The notes beneath the pieces are model-generated. The model was not told the origin of the DNA, did not search any database, and saw only the letters and a list, made by a program, of their open reading frames with translations. From Opitutia bacterium (lineage in GTDB: Bacteria; Verrucomicrobiota; Verrucomicrobiia; Opitutales; UBA953): 33,214 nt of DNA. Each line of letters starts with the position of its first letter. Positions within the stretch are counted from its first letter, which is position 1. Position numbers and translations under genes: made by a program. The DNA lies in assembly GCA_947377865.1 (NCBI GenBank), contig CANCHK010000020.1, forward strand, positions 1 to 33,214, written 5' to 3'. Of this stretch, positions 23,188 through 33,214 are shown piece by piece.

Positions 23188-24860
23188 AGCAGGGCGAGCA
23201 GTCGACGGACGAGCGCCAGTGCGGCGTCATCGTTGAGGGAGTCGGCGCCGGGTGAGGCCGCAGTGAAGCGTTCGCCATAGGCGCGGACGAATAGCTGATC
23301 GAGCAAGGTGCGGTTGGCGCCAGGAAGAGCTCTCTCGATGTCGCTCTGAATCATCGCCGCTTCTTCGGCGCCGAGCAGAGCGGCGCTACCGACCTGCAGG
23401 GCACGGATGACAGTTGTAGCGAAGGCACGCTGGTCACCTTGGTGACGTGCGGTTTCAGCCGCGGCGAGTGAGGCGCGAAGGATCGTGCGGGCCCGGCGGC
23501 GAATGCGGATTTCCGGATGCGTTGCGAGGTAGCCGAGATAAAGTGCGGAGGCGGTGAGGATGAGCAGCAGGGCTACCAAGATTCCGTTTCCAGACCAGAA
23601 GGCCGTCGATGCTGCGAGAGGCGACGACGGCGTGCCGCGGAAGAGCGCCGACCTGCGGCCAGGTTCTGGCTGCGCGAGGCCGGCCAGCTCCTTCGTCTTC
23701 GCGGCGGCGGGCGTAGCAGGGTCCGCCGTGATGAGGTCTACTTTCGACGGCGCGCTGCCAGTGACGACCACTTCGATGGGCTTAAATTCGACCCGCGTAT
23801 AGCGCTTGGTCGCGGGGTCGAAGGTCGAGAATCCGATCGCGGGCGTGAGCAACTTGCCAGGCAGGCGCGGGATGAGAGTATAGACAAAGAAGCGCTGTTC
23901 GTCGGCATGGCGTCGACGTTCCGCCGCCGGCAGGACGTCCCAGCTTTCACTGCTGGGGAGCTCGGGCGTGAGCAGTCGGTCGAGGTTGCCGGCCCCGGTC
24001 AGGGTCGCGCGCAAACGAATCGGCTCGCCGACTTCGGGTTGATCCTTGGACACTTGGACGGCCTCAGTGACGAAGGTGCCGATCGCGCCCGACCAGTCTG
24101 CGGGGCGTCCGCGTTCCGGCACGTGTTCGACGGTGAGCTTGCGGCGGAAGGCGAAGGGGCGGTCCCGACCGCTATTACTGAATGCGTTGAGTTGAGCGCC
24201 TTGGATGAGCATCGTGCCGTTGAGGGCGAGTTCACTCATGCCTTCGCGGATGGGGGTGAGATCAAAGGTCGTCTGCATCCCTTGACCTAGCTCATCGGGC
24301 AAAGGTTGCCGGTCCGCCGTCACGGAGAGGGTGAAGCCTTCGGCGACGGATTCCAGGCCGAAGCTGGCCACGACGGTTTCCTCGTCGCCGCCTCGCATAC
24401 GGATTGCCCCGCGGATGAGTTCGCCGACGTAGAAGGTGCGGTCAGGGATAACGAGCTCAGCTCGCGCCTGAGCCGTACGGCGGTAGGCCACGGCGTCACT
24501 GACAATGAGTTTAATCTCCGGCACGGCGATGAGCTTACGTGCGAAGCGCAGGTTGAACGACGGGATCACGTATTCGCCCACCTGTTCCGGCGCGACGCCG
24601 GAGTAGTTGATCGTCGCCTCGTTGGAATCAGAACGGACAATCTGTCCAGATAGGCGCAGTGCCATGCCGCGTGGTGGCCGAATCTCTTTGCCGGCCTGTT
24701 GCGCGCCACCGAGGGCGATGTCCGATTCGACTAAGATTTGAAGGCGGAAGGGCTGACCTGGAGCGGTGACACGGGGGGTGATCTCCCAGCTGACGCGATC
24801 CTCCGCCCCGGCGGTGAGGCCGAGGAGCAGGGCGAAGCAGAGGAAGGCCAGGCGACACAT
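23184..24860 (-). CDS. batD: BatD-like aerotolerance protein
   Basis: A 558-residue membrane-anchored protein. The signal peptide (residues 1-18, ending LTAGA) precedes several beta-sandwich repeats (about 20-400) typical of the BatD oxygen-tolerance family, with VSWEITPRVTAPGQPFRLQI and the motif SKDQPEVGEPIRLRATLTGAGNL. One transmembrane segment (about 445-465; GILVALLLILTASALYLGYL) is followed by a basic and then helical cytoplasmic tail. ATG at 24860 starts the signal peptide; an in-frame start at 24953 would add 31 non-homologous residues. There is 1 nt between the batC stop and this start, and a 4-nt overlap with batE. Confidence 0.86.
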   Translation of the reverse strand: MCRLAFLCFALLLGLTAGAEDRVSWEITPRVTAPGQPFRLQILVESDIALGGAQQAGKEIRPPRGMALRLSGQIVRSDSNEATINYSGVAPEQVGEYVIPSFNLRFARKLIAVPEIKLIVSDAVAYRRTAQARAELVIPDRTFYVGELIRGAIRMRGGDEETVVASFGLESVAEGFTLSVTADRQPLPDELGQGMQTTFDLTPIREGMSELALNGTMLIQGAQLNAFSNSGRDRPFAFRRKLTVEHVPERGRPADWSGAIGTFVTEAVQVSKDQPEVGEPIRLRATLTGAGNLDRLLTPELPSSESWDVLPAAERRRHADEQRFFVYTLIPRLPGKLLTPAIGFSTFDPATKRYTRVEFKPIEVVVTGSAPSKVDLITADPATPAAAKTKELAGLAQPEPGRRSALFRGTPSSPLAASTAFWSGNGILVALLLILTASALYLGYLATHPEIRIRRRARTILRASLAAAETARHQGDQRAFATTVIRALQVGSAALLGAEEAAMIQSDIERALPGANRTLLDQLFVRAYGERFTAASPGADSLNDDAALALVRRLLALL

Positions 24861-24861
24861 C

Positions 24862-25833
24862 TCAGTAATCCTTGCCTTTCTTGGCGTCAGGTTTGCCGCC
24901 GCTGCCGCCCTTGCCGTCCTGTCCGCCGGCGGGCATCTTGCGGCCGAATTCACTCTTGAGGCCTTCGAGCGAGCCGCGGGCTTCCTGCTCGGTCATCTTC
25001 TGTTCCTCTCCCGGCTTGCCCTTCTTCGGGTCGCCCGCGCCGGGTTTGGGTTTCTGCCGTTCCGGCGGAAGGAAATTCTCATCGTCATCGCCTTCGCCTT
25101 CCGTGTTCTGCGGGAGCTTGTCATCAGGGATGCGCTTCACGATTTCTTGGATCACGGCGCGGAGCTCCTCGAGTTTCTTACGCTGGGCCTCGATGGCTTC
25201 CTCAAGGGCACCCGTCTCACGGCGGAGGGTGCGTAGGAGTTCCTCAATCGCGTCGGCGTTCGCCTTCGCCTGGGCATCGGTTGCGTTGAGCTCGTGTGCA
25301 CCGCGGAAGTCACCGACCGAGCGGGTCCAGACGGCGACGACGCCCGCGCGTTTGGCCACCATAGTCTCTTCTTTTGGGATGAGCTTCTTGATTGTACGGA
25401 AGGTGTTGATGCCTCCGCCGAGTGCGGTCGTGGCGGGGACGTAGTCGGGCTCACGTCCATCAGCCTTGGCTTTATCGAGCAGTTCGATCTGGTCCTTCAT
25501 GTCCGAGATATCGGCATCCGCGGCCTCGAGATAGGAACGGGCGATGGAAAGTTCCGTCACGTCGCCAGAGGTCTTACCGCCGAGCGTGGCCTTGCCTTTG
25601 CCGAAGCGCACGTGGCCGAGGTTATGGAGGGCCGGCGGCCGTAGGGTGTCGTCATCTCGCCCCAAGGAGGCGCGTAGAGCCTCTTCGGCGCCGGCGAGGT
25701 CGCCGTCGGCAAGCCTTTGCGTGCCGCGGTTATGGAGCTCACGCGCATCGAGTTTGGCGAGTTCGTCACTGGCGCCCTTCTCAGCCGCGAGGCTGGCTGA
25801 CATTAGGAAGAGCAGCGGAAGCAGGGTTCTCAT
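24862..25833 (-). CDS. batC: BatC-like TPR protein with charged low-complexity tail
   Basis: A 323-residue exported protein. A signal peptide (1 to about 17, ending ASLAAE) leads into TPR-like helices (about 29-75; ELHNRGTQRLADGDLAGAEE and ALHNLGHVRFGKGK). A helical part with coiled-coil character (about 170-225) follows. The last 90 residues or so are Gly-, Lys-, Glu- and Pro-rich and disordered, ending GGKPDAKKGKDY. The TPR part and operon position match BatC; the tail is longer and more charged than I would expect. ATG at 25833 is preceded by CTGACC; the frame opening at 25908 lacks homology. It starts 2 nt after the batB stop. Confidence 0.82.
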   Translation of the reverse strand: MRTLLPLLFLMSASLAAEKGASDELAKLDARELHNRGTQRLADGDLAGAEEALRASLGRDDDTLRPPALHNLGHVRFGKGKATLGGKTSGDVTELSIARSYLEAADADISDMKDQIELLDKAKADGREPDYVPATTALGGGINTFRTIKKLIPKEETMVAKRAGVVAVWTRSVGDFRGAHELNATDAQAKANADAIEELLRTLRRETGALEEAIEAQRKKLEELRAVIQEIVKRIPDDKLPQNTEGEGDDDENFLPPERQKPKPGAGDPKKGKPGEEQKMTEQEARGSLEGLKSEFGRKMPAGGQDGKGGSGGKPDAKKGKDY

Positions 25834-25835
25834 GG

Positions 25836-26843
25836 TCAGGAGGTCTTGCGACGGGTGGAGGTGAGTGATTCGAAGACGAGCAGGAGGAGGGCGGCTCCAA
25901 TGAGCCATTCTTCGCGCGGAATACCCCTTCGACCGGCGCCACGTTCATCGGTGCCGGCCTGGATCGCGAGGCGGAGCGCTTCCATGCCCTCGCCGGCCTG
26001 GCCGAGGCGGATGAAACGTCCGGCGGCGGCTTCGGCGATTTCGCTAAGAGTCTTTTCATCAAGGCGGCTTAGCACCTCTTCGCCGTCCTTGTCCTTCAGT
26101 GTTTCTAGCGAGCCGACGGTGCTGATGACACGGATTGGTCCACCGGTAGGCGTGCCGACGCCCACGGTGTGCACCACGAGCCCCTTGCGCTTGAGCTTCT
26201 TCGCCATCTCGATGCCGCCTGCCTCCAGGTCTTCTCCGTCCGTGAGGATGATGAGGAGTTTACGATTTCGATTGGAATAGAAAGCCAGTTCAGATTCCTC
26301 GATTGCTCGGCCGATGTCGGTGCCAGGGACCTGGATACTCCCCGTATCGGTCTCTTCCAGTGTGCGGTAGAAGGCATCATAGTCGCGCGTCAGCGGGCAC
26401 TGGAGGAACGCTTGGCCTGAGAATGCGACGAGCCCGACATTCCCGGTGCCCTTGCGGCGGACGAAGTTCGCGATCGCGCCCTTGGCACGCGAGAGGCGGG
26501 TCGGGCTCATGTCGGCGACTAGCATGGATTTCGAGACGTCGAGCGCGAAGACTACGTCCTCGGTTGCGCCCTTCTGTGACGACTCCTCGACCCCCCAGCG
26601 CGGACCGGCGAAGCTGGCAATGAGCAAGGCGAAGGCGAGCGAGAGGGCGACGTCCTTGGTGCGGCGGCGTGCGGAGGAGTAGCCGGCGGTGAGGCGTTCG
26701 AGCAGGCGGGCGGCGGCAAAGCCGGCGAGCCCGCGACGGCGACGGCGCTCGGCCCAGCACAGTGCGATAAATAGAAGGAGCCCGCCGACGACGGCGACGC
26801 TTAGAAGCCAGGGCTGCTCGAAATGGAAGTCCGCGGTGTCCAT
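25836..26843 (-). CDS. batB: BatB-like VWA-domain membrane protein
   Basis: A 335-residue protein with two N-terminal transmembrane helices (about 12-30 and 63-80), a von Willebrand factor A domain (about 95-290) and a C-terminal helix (about 312-327). The metal-ion-dependent adhesion site is intact: DVSKS (Asp102, Ser104, Ser106), a Thr in PGTDIG, and ILTDGEDLEAGG. The aromatic-basic cytoplasmic stretch WAERRRRRG follows helix 1. VWA proteins of this operon are thought to form a complex with MoxR-family ATPases. ATG is preceded by GAGCC, 3 nt after the batA stop. Confidence 0.92.
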   Translation of the reverse strand: MDTADFHFEQPWLLSVAVVGGLLLFIALCWAERRRRRGLAGFAAARLLERLTAGYSSARRRTKDVALSLAFALLIASFAGPRWGVEESSQKGATEDVVFALDVSKSMLVADMSPTRLSRAKGAIANFVRRKGTGNVGLVAFSGQAFLQCPLTRDYDAFYRTLEETDTGSIQVPGTDIGRAIEESELAFYSNRNRKLLIILTDGEDLEAGGIEMAKKLKRKGLVVHTVGVGTPTGGPIRVISTVGSLETLKDKDGEEVLSRLDEKTLSEIAEAAAGRFIRLGQAGEGMEALRLAIQAGTDERGAGRRGIPREEWLIGAALLLLVFESLTSTRRKTS

Positions 26844-26846
26844 GGC

Positions 26847-27887
26847 TCAGGGTGCGCGCGGGCGGAGGAGGCCCCAGCCAAGTTCAAGGAGGAGTAGCGC
26901 CCCGGCGAGGGCGGCCCAGGTCAGACGGTAGCTTTCGTAGACGATGGATTCGCGGATGCGCACCTCGGTGCGCTCGAGTCGATCGATCTCCTCGTAGACG
27001 CGACCCAGCTGGTTCTGGTCGAGCGCGCGGTAGAAGCGTCCGTTGGCGACCTTGGCCATCTTGCCGAGCATGTCGTAGTTAGCCGGGTTGATGGTCTGCA
27101 TCGGGATCGTCTTCCCAAGGACGTCGCGGTAGAGCTGGCCTGTGCGCGTATCGAAGCGCGGTAAGACGGTGGGCTCATCCTTGCCGAGGCCGATGCAATA
27201 CAGCCGGATGCCAAGGGCAGCGGCGAGCTCGGCCGCCGGTACGGGCAGGATTGCCTTGCTCATATTGTCGTCACCATCGGTAAGCAGGATGATCACCTTA
27301 GAGCCCTTGCCCTTCGTGTTCTTCATGCGGTCGACGGCCATCGCGAGGGCCTCCCCGATGGCGGTGCCGGTCTCTTGGACGATGCCGATGTGCATACGGT
27401 CGATGCCTTTCTCGACCCAGATTTTATTGATCGTGAGCGGGCTCAGTAGGTAGGGCTTGCCGGAGAAGACGACGGCGCCGATGCGGTCGTCCGGACGCTT
27501 CGAGAGGAAGTCATAGATGACGTTCTGACTGGCCTGCCAGCGCGTGACCTCGGCGCGCGGCGTGCTCATGTCTAAAGCCATCATCGACCAGGAAAGGTCG
27601 ACGACCAGCATGATGTCGAGGCCTTCGGTCTCACGCTCGATCTCTTTGTTTGCGGTTCGCGGGCCGGCGAGGGCGATGATGAGCAAGGTGGCGGTGAGTA
27701 GGCGGAGGAAGGCGCGTAGGCGGCCGCTCTGTTCGCGTACTGGCCGGCCGAGACCGTCGAGCAACGAAGTATCGGGGTAAGTCAGGGCTGCGGCCTTGCC
27801 CACGCGTCCCCGTAGCCACGAATATAGCGGAAGCAGTGCGAGCAGGAGCAGCGCCCATGGGTATTGGAATTCGAAGCCGAGGTCCAT
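26847..27887 (-). CDS. batA: BatA-like VWA-domain membrane protein
   Basis: A 346-residue protein with the same plan as BatB: two N-terminal membrane helices (about 10-24 and 58-75), a VWA domain (about 90-300) and a C-terminal helix (about 322-340). The MIDAS reads DLSWS (Asp97, Ser99, Ser101), with GTAIGEALA and LLTDGDDNMS. Gene order and pairing with the second VWA protein support BatA. ATG shares a base with the stop of the preceding gene (TGATG), so it is translationally coupled. Confidence 0.92.
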   Translation of the reverse strand: MDLGFEFQYPWALLLLALLPLYSWLRGRVGKAAALTYPDTSLLDGLGRPVREQSGRLRAFLRLLTATLLIIALAGPRTANKEIERETEGLDIMLVVDLSWSMMALDMSTPRAEVTRWQASQNVIYDFLSKRPDDRIGAVVFSGKPYLLSPLTINKIWVEKGIDRMHIGIVQETGTAIGEALAMAVDRMKNTKGKGSKVIILLTDGDDNMSKAILPVPAAELAAALGIRLYCIGLGKDEPTVLPRFDTRTGQLYRDVLGKTIPMQTINPANYDMLGKMAKVANGRFYRALDQNQLGRVYEEIDRLERTEVRIRESIVYESYRLTWAALAGALLLLELGWGLLRPRAP

Positions 27888-28483
27888 CAGGCGTGATCCC
27901 TCCTTGGCAGCGGGGGCGGGCCCGGCAGCGGGGGCGGCATGGCGGGCGCTTCCGGTCGGGGTTTCGGTGGGATAATTGGCGCGACGACTGGCTTGGCAAA
28001 GGTGCGACGAGCATCCTCGATTCGCTTAGCTGCTTCGCGAAGGGCTGCGACAAGGAGAGGGATCTCGAGTGAGGCGCCCGCGAATTTTGCGGCGTCGGCG
28101 CTACGCAGGGCAGCCAGCAACGGCTGACGTGCAGGCAGGAACAGGGGGACCTCGGCGAGGACACGGACGAGCTCTTCAGTCGAAAGGGAGGCGGCGGCGC
28201 GAGGTTCGACCGCGGCGAGGTAGCCGCGGAATGCCTGGGTGGCCTGCGTAATCGCCTCAGGCGCAGGCAGCGATTCGGCGAGACGCAAGGCGAGTTCGAG
28301 TCGCTCGAGCGAGGTGAGCGGCTTCGCGCCCATGCGGAGGAAACGGCGGACGGCAAAGACGGAGAGTGCGGTCAGGCCGAGCGCGACTAGGCCAAGGGCC
28401 CAATTGGATTCCCATAAGCCCGGCGGGATCGTCGGCTTCGGTCCTTGGAGGAGGAACGGGGTTTCTTCGAGGGCTAGAATCAT
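27887..28483 (-). CDS. Single-pass membrane protein of the Bat operon (DUF4381-like)
   Basis: A 198-residue protein between the DUF58 and batA genes. One transmembrane helix (about 28-47; NWALGLVALGLTALSVFAV) separates a short N-terminal region containing TIPPGLW from a cytoplasmic helical domain (about 55-155), and the last 40 residues or so are Pro-rich (PPKPRPEAPAMPPPLPGPPP). Size, topology and position resemble DUF4381-type proteins of such operons, but similarity by eye is weak. The Pro-rich tail could bind an SH3-like domain, such as that in BatE; this is speculation. It shares one base with the neighbours at each end. Confidence 0.7.
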   Translation of the reverse strand: MILALEETPFLLQGPKPTIPPGLWESNWALGLVALGLTALSVFAVRRFLRMGAKPLTSLERLELALRLAESLPAPEAITQATQAFRGYLAAVEPRAAASLSTEELVRVLAEVPLFLPARQPLLAALRSADAAKFAGASLEIPLLVAALREAAKRIEDARRTFAKPVVAPIIPPKPRPEAPAMPPPLPGPPPLPRRDHA

Positions 28484-29391
28484 CAGCGACGGCGCCGGCG
28501 GCGTTCGAAGAAGCGGGAGAGCGTGGGAGCTACGGTATCACCTGCATCGAGGCGGGCGACGTCCATACCGGCGCGGGCGAGTCCGGCGGCGGTCTCGGCA
28601 AGCCGAGCTTCGGCGTTCGTGGCGAAGGCGCGGCGCACGCGCTCAGAGCCCGTATCGACCTCCCGGATCTCACCGGTCTCGGCGTCCTGCAGGGCGACCA
28701 CGCCGACGTTGGGTAGCTCTCGTTCGCGTGCGTCGACCAACTGGACGCAGGCGGTGTCATGGCGTGCATTGAGTTCGCCGAGCGCGGCCGCCATGGCATC
28801 GGCACCTTCGGGGCCGGCGAGGAAATCGGAGACCACGAAGACCATCGAGCGGCGCTTGAGCGCACGGCCTAGGCGCCGCATCGGCTGTGCAAAGGACGTG
28901 CGGCGCGAGACGGGATGGAACTCGAGGACGTCCCGGATGACGCGGAGGACGTGGCGTCGGCCCTTCTTCGGGCTCACCCAGAGTTCTTCCCGGTCGGTGA
29001 AGAGGAGCAGGCCAACCTTGTCGCCCGCCTTGAGCGCGGAGACGGCGAGGCAGGCCGCGACGTCGGCCGCGCGTTCGCGGATGGTCGCATCGCCTGAGCC
29101 GAACGAAGAAGAGCCGGAGATATCTACGGCGATTACCATCGTGAGCTCGCGCTCCTCGCGGTGGAGCCGGATGAACGGCTTGCCCGTGCGCGCCGTCACA
29201 TTCCAATCCATCGAGCGCACGTCGTCGCCCGGGACGTATTCGCGCAGCTCTTCGAAGTCGGTGCCGCGGCCCTTAAAGCGCGAGAGGTAGGCGCCGACCA
29301 TCGCGTCGTTGACCGCGCGCGTGGCGACGATCTCGACGCGCTGCGCGCGGCGGAGAGTCTCCTGCGGGTTGGTCGGGACGGGCTGGGCCAC
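28483..29391 (-). CDS. DUF58 protein (VWA-like partner of MoxR)
   Basis: A 302-residue soluble protein of the DUF58 family. The signature EYVPGDDVRSMDWNVTARTG is at 51-70, followed by a VWA-like fold with a MIDAS, DISGSS (Asp90, Ser92, Ser94). FVVSDFLAG and the C-terminal DTVAPTLSRFF are typical. Such proteins almost always sit next to moxR and are thought to be its client or adaptor. The start is GTG at 29391, 15 nt after the moxR stop; no ATG alternative exists before the conserved region. The C-terminus is very basic (RRRRRR). Confidence 0.92.
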   Translation of the reverse strand: MAQPVPTNPQETLRRAQRVEIVATRAVNDAMVGAYLSRFKGRGTDFEELREYVPGDDVRSMDWNVTARTGKPFIRLHREERELTMVIAVDISGSSSFGSGDATIRERAADVAACLAVSALKAGDKVGLLLFTDREELWVSPKKGRRHVLRVIRDVLEFHPVSRRTSFAQPMRRLGRALKRRSMVFVVSDFLAGPEGADAMAAALGELNARHDTACVQLVDARERELPNVGVVALQDAETGEIREVDTGSERVRRAFATNAEARLAETAAGLARAGMDVARLDAGDTVAPTLSRFFERRRRRR

Positions 29392-29406
29392 GGTCGCCGG
29401 GGTCGC

Positions 29407-30375
29407 TTAGGGGACGCTGACGGCGTCGAGCACGCGGCGCACGATGGCGTCGGCGTCGACCCCTTCGGCGTCGGCTTCGTAGGTGAGGATGAGGCGGTGG
29501 CGGAGGACGTCGGGTGCGATGTCCTTCACGTCCTGTGGGGTCACGTGGTCGCGGCCCTGCAGGAAGGCCCAGGCCTTGGCAGCGAGGGTGAGGTTGATGG
29601 TCGCGCGCGGTGAGGCGCCGAACTGGAGGAACTTCGCGAGGTCAGGGCCGCCCGGGTGCTGGCCGCGGGTGGCGAGCACGAGTGAGACGATGTAGTCGCG
29701 GATCGGGTCGGCGACGTGGATGGCGTCGACGGCCTTGCGGGCCTCTAGGATTTCTTCTTTTGAGATGACCGCTTCGACGTCGAGCTTCGGCGAAGTCGTG
29801 GCCATCGCGTCGAGGATCTTGCGCTCTTCTTCGCGCGTGGGGTAACCGATGTTGAGCTTCAGCATGAAGCGGTCGACCTGAGCTTCGGGAAGCGGGTAAG
29901 TGCCTTCCTGGTCGATCGGGTTCTGCGTCGCGAGGACGAGGAAGGGGGTCGGCAGCTTATGCGTCTCGCCACCGAGCGTGACCTGGCGTTCCTGCATCGC
30001 TTCGAGGAGCGCAGACTGCACCTTGGCCGGAGCGCGGTTGATTTCGTCGGCGAGGACGAAGTTCGCGAAGATTGGCCCGCGCTTGGCGTTATATTCGCCG
30101 GTCTTCGGGTCGTAGATGAGTGTGCCGACGATGTCGGCCGGCAGTAGGTCGGGTGTGAACTGGATGCGCGAGAAGTCGGCGTGGACGGTCTGCGCGAGGG
30201 TGCGCACGGAGAGCGTCTTCGCGAGGCCCGGGACGCCCTCGAGGAGGACGTGTCCGTTGGCGAGGAGGCCAATCAGCAGGCGGTCGACGAGGTATTGCTG
30301 GCCGACGACGACACGGGCGACCTGTTCGCGAAGGCGCGGCACCCAAGTGCCGGCGGCGTTGATGTTGGTGGACAT
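29407..30375 (-). CDS. MoxR-family AAA+ ATPase
   Basis: A 322-residue AAA+ ATPase of the MoxR family, likely a chaperone for the VWA proteins encoded downstream. Walker A is GVPGLAKT (47-54), Walker B LADE (Asp110, Glu111), and the sensor 1 region ATQNPIDQEGTYPLPEAQ with Asn152. The family motif GASPRATINL lies in the C-terminal lid domain. ATG at 30375 is preceded by ACCCCC; an in-frame opening at 30426 adds 17 Pro-rich residues without homology. It is the first gene of a unit that may extend to 21238, 87 nt downstream of pyrG. No terminator is seen in that gap. Confidence 0.94.
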   Translation of the reverse strand: MSTNINAAGTWVPRLREQVARVVVGQQYLVDRLLIGLLANGHVLLEGVPGLAKTLSVRTLAQTVHADFSRIQFTPDLLPADIVGTLIYDPKTGEYNAKRGPIFANFVLADEINRAPAKVQSALLEAMQERQVTLGGETHKLPTPFLVLATQNPIDQEGTYPLPEAQVDRFMLKLNIGYPTREEERKILDAMATTSPKLDVEAVISKEEILEARKAVDAIHVADPIRDYIVSLVLATRGQHPGGPDLAKFLQFGASPRATINLTLAAKAWAFLQGRDHVTPQDVKDIAPDVLRHRLILTYEADAEGVDADAIVRRVLDAVSVP

Positions 30376-30462
30376 GGGGGTGGGAAGGGGCGCGCGGGGT
30401 GGCGCGTTCGGCGGATCTCCGCCCACTTGTCAGCGTCCGGCAGGGCCGGTTTCGTCTCTGAA

Positions 30463-32250
<1,788 letters not shown>

Positions 32251-32371
32251 CTATGAGGGTTTTTCACACCCCGGGGCTTTCCCGCTAATACCTCCCCTTT
32301 TGCCTGCCTCCGTGGTGGGAAGGGGGCCGAGTCCCTATTTGATGACTTTTGCATCCCGTCCCCGCTCCGCC

Positions 32372-33046
32372 ATGTCCGCAAGCTCCTGTTGTTCCTCCTG
32401 CCGCCCCTCTTCCATCGGGAAGAAGGTCATCATGGCCCTCACCGGCCTCGTCCTCGCCGGCTTCGTGCTCGGTCACATGACGGGCAACCTGCTGATGTTC
32501 AAGGGCCCGGAGGCCATCAACGCCTACGCTGCCTGGTTGCATGCTAATAAGGGCCTCCTTTGGGGCGCCCGTACGGTCCTAGCCATCAGCACGTTCGCCC
32601 ATATCTGGGTCGGCATCCAGCTCGCCTTAGAAAATCGTGCCTCTCGTGATGGTGGTCCGGCCGACGACGCCACCCGCCGCGCAACCATCGCCTCTCGCAC
32701 GATGCCCTACTCGGGCGTGGTCATCCTGGGCTTCGCGATCTTCCACCTCCTGCATTACACCTTCCGTACGATTGCCCTCGGTGGCGCCACCTTCGCCGAT
32801 GGTGACGTCTATAAGATGCTGATCGCCGGGTTCTCTAACAAGCCGGTCTCCTATTTCTACATCGTCAGCATGCTGCTCCTTTGCCTGCACCTTAGCCACG
32901 GCGTGAGCAGCGTCTTCCAGACCCTCGGCCTGCGTAACGAGCGCTGGCGCTCCCGCCTCGACGGCTTGGCCCTGGCCTACGCCTGGATCATCGCCCTCGG
33001 CTTCATCTCCATCCCTCTCGCCGTGCTCACCGGCTGCCTGAAGTAA
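32372..33046 (+). CDS. sdhC: Succinate dehydrogenase cytochrome b subunit (b558 family)
   Basis: A 224-residue membrane protein with five transmembrane helices, of the b558-type SdhC/FrdC family that anchors succinate dehydrogenase and carries heme b. Candidate heme ligands are His35 (VLGHMTGNLLMF), His77 (FAHIWVG), the His of IFHLLHYTFR and the His pair of LHLSHGVSS. LGLRNERW is also typical. ATG at 32372 is preceded by TCCGCC; an ATG at 32342 would add ten residues and is preceded by ATTTG, so it is less likely. It lies 21 nt upstream of sdhA. The Cys-rich start (SSCCSSC) is unusual. Confidence 0.93.
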   Translation: MSASSCCSSCRPSSIGKKVIMALTGLVLAGFVLGHMTGNLLMFKGPEAINAYAAWLHANKGLLWGARTVLAISTFAHIWVGIQLALENRASRDGGPADDATRRATIASRTMPYSGVVILGFAIFHLLHYTFRTIALGGATFADGDVYKMLIAGFSNKPVSYFYIVSMLLLCLHLSHGVSSVFQTLGLRNERWRSRLDGLALAYAWIIALGFISIPLAVLTGCLK

Positions 33047-33067
33047 TCCCCAGCGCCTGCTACGACC

Positions 33068-33214
33068 ATGAATCTCGACTCGAAGATCCCCGCCGGCCCG
33101 CTGGCCGATAAGTGGAATAATCATAAGGCGAAGCTCCGCCTGGTGAACCCGGCCAACCGCCGCAAGTACCACGTCATCGTCGTCGGCTCCGGCCTCGCCG
33201 GTTCCGCCGCCGCC
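33068..33214 (+). CDS. sdhA: Succinate dehydrogenase flavoprotein subunit, 5' end only
   Basis: The first 49 codons of a gene that runs off the window. The frame encodes an N-terminal leader ([18 protein letters not shown]) followed by the FAD-binding Rossmann start [14 protein letters not shown] with GxGxxG. Such an N-terminus directly after a b558-type sdhC is characteristic of SdhA in Bacteroidota- and Verrucomicrobiota-type complexes. ATG is preceded by ACGACC, with no Shine-Dalgarno. It oxidises succinate to fumarate and would pass electrons through SdhB to SdhC; sdhB is expected just beyond the window. Confidence 0.88.
   Translation, partial: MNLDSKIPAGPLADKWNNHKAKLRLVNPANRRKYHVIVVGSGLAGSAAA

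Noticed and set aside
30410-30449. Small palindromes GGCGGATCTCCGCC and CCGGCAGGGCCGG between pyrG and moxR, considered as a terminator
   Set aside because: Neither is followed by a T run on the minus strand, so there is no support for intrinsic termination of pyrG there.

Overview
This is GC-rich, densely packed bacterial DNA, most likely from the Verrucomicrobiota (Opitutia-like). The clearest pointer is a 1017-residue secreted protein combining the Planctomycetes/Verrucomicrobia-type membrane-bound dehydrogenase domain with a C-terminal CxxCH heme-binding domain. A caa3-type oxidase with a lipoprotein subunit II, a b558-family SdhC and a MoxR/Bat operon fit that placement. The phylum assignment is inference. 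I saw no insertion sequence, integrase, CRISPR array or rRNA.

Layout. 1-5912 (+): most of an ebo-type metabolite cluster: a 100-residue helical protein, then TatD-like EboB, TIM-barrel EboE, UbiA-like EboC, sugar-phosphate-cyclase-like EboD and phosphodiesterase-fold EboF. 5916-6371 (-): an orphan, less GC-rich membrane protein. 6419-9472 (+): the PVC-type dehydrogenase/cytochrome. 9482-12932 (-): gcvT, gcvH, thiH and rsmE, with no gcvP in sight. 13022-14602 (-): a PEGA lipoprotein with a very long Ala-rich coiled coil, followed by a good terminator. 14726-14801 (+): tRNA-Thr(UGU). 14841-15704 (-): folP. 15956-20350 (+): coxB-coxA-coxC-coxD, closed by a terminator and followed by ctaG. 21238-30375 (-): an aerotolerance (Bat) operon transcribed moxR, DUF58, a small membrane protein, batA, batB, batC, batD, batE, then an LptF/LptG permease. 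30463-32064 (-): pyrG. 32372 to the end (+): sdhC and the first 49 codons of sdhA.

How the parts fit together. The ebo genes look translationally linked and encode a plausible small-molecule route: cyclase, isomerase-like, hydrolase, prenyltransferase and phosphodiesterase-fold steps. The cox genes and ctaG supply a terminal oxidase and its assembly factor, and sdh supplies electrons to the same chain. The Bat genes encode an AAA+ ATPase with VWA and TPR envelope proteins.

Two general features stand out. Shine-Dalgarno sequences are almost absent; start codons that are not translationally coupled are instead usually preceded directly by pyrimidines (CC-ATG or CT-ATG). Three convergent gene pairs end only 3 to 9 nt apart with no space for a terminator. 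The most interesting region is the ebo cluster, with its unusual gene order, extra small protein and an EboF whose metal-ligand motifs differ from canonical phosphodiesterases.
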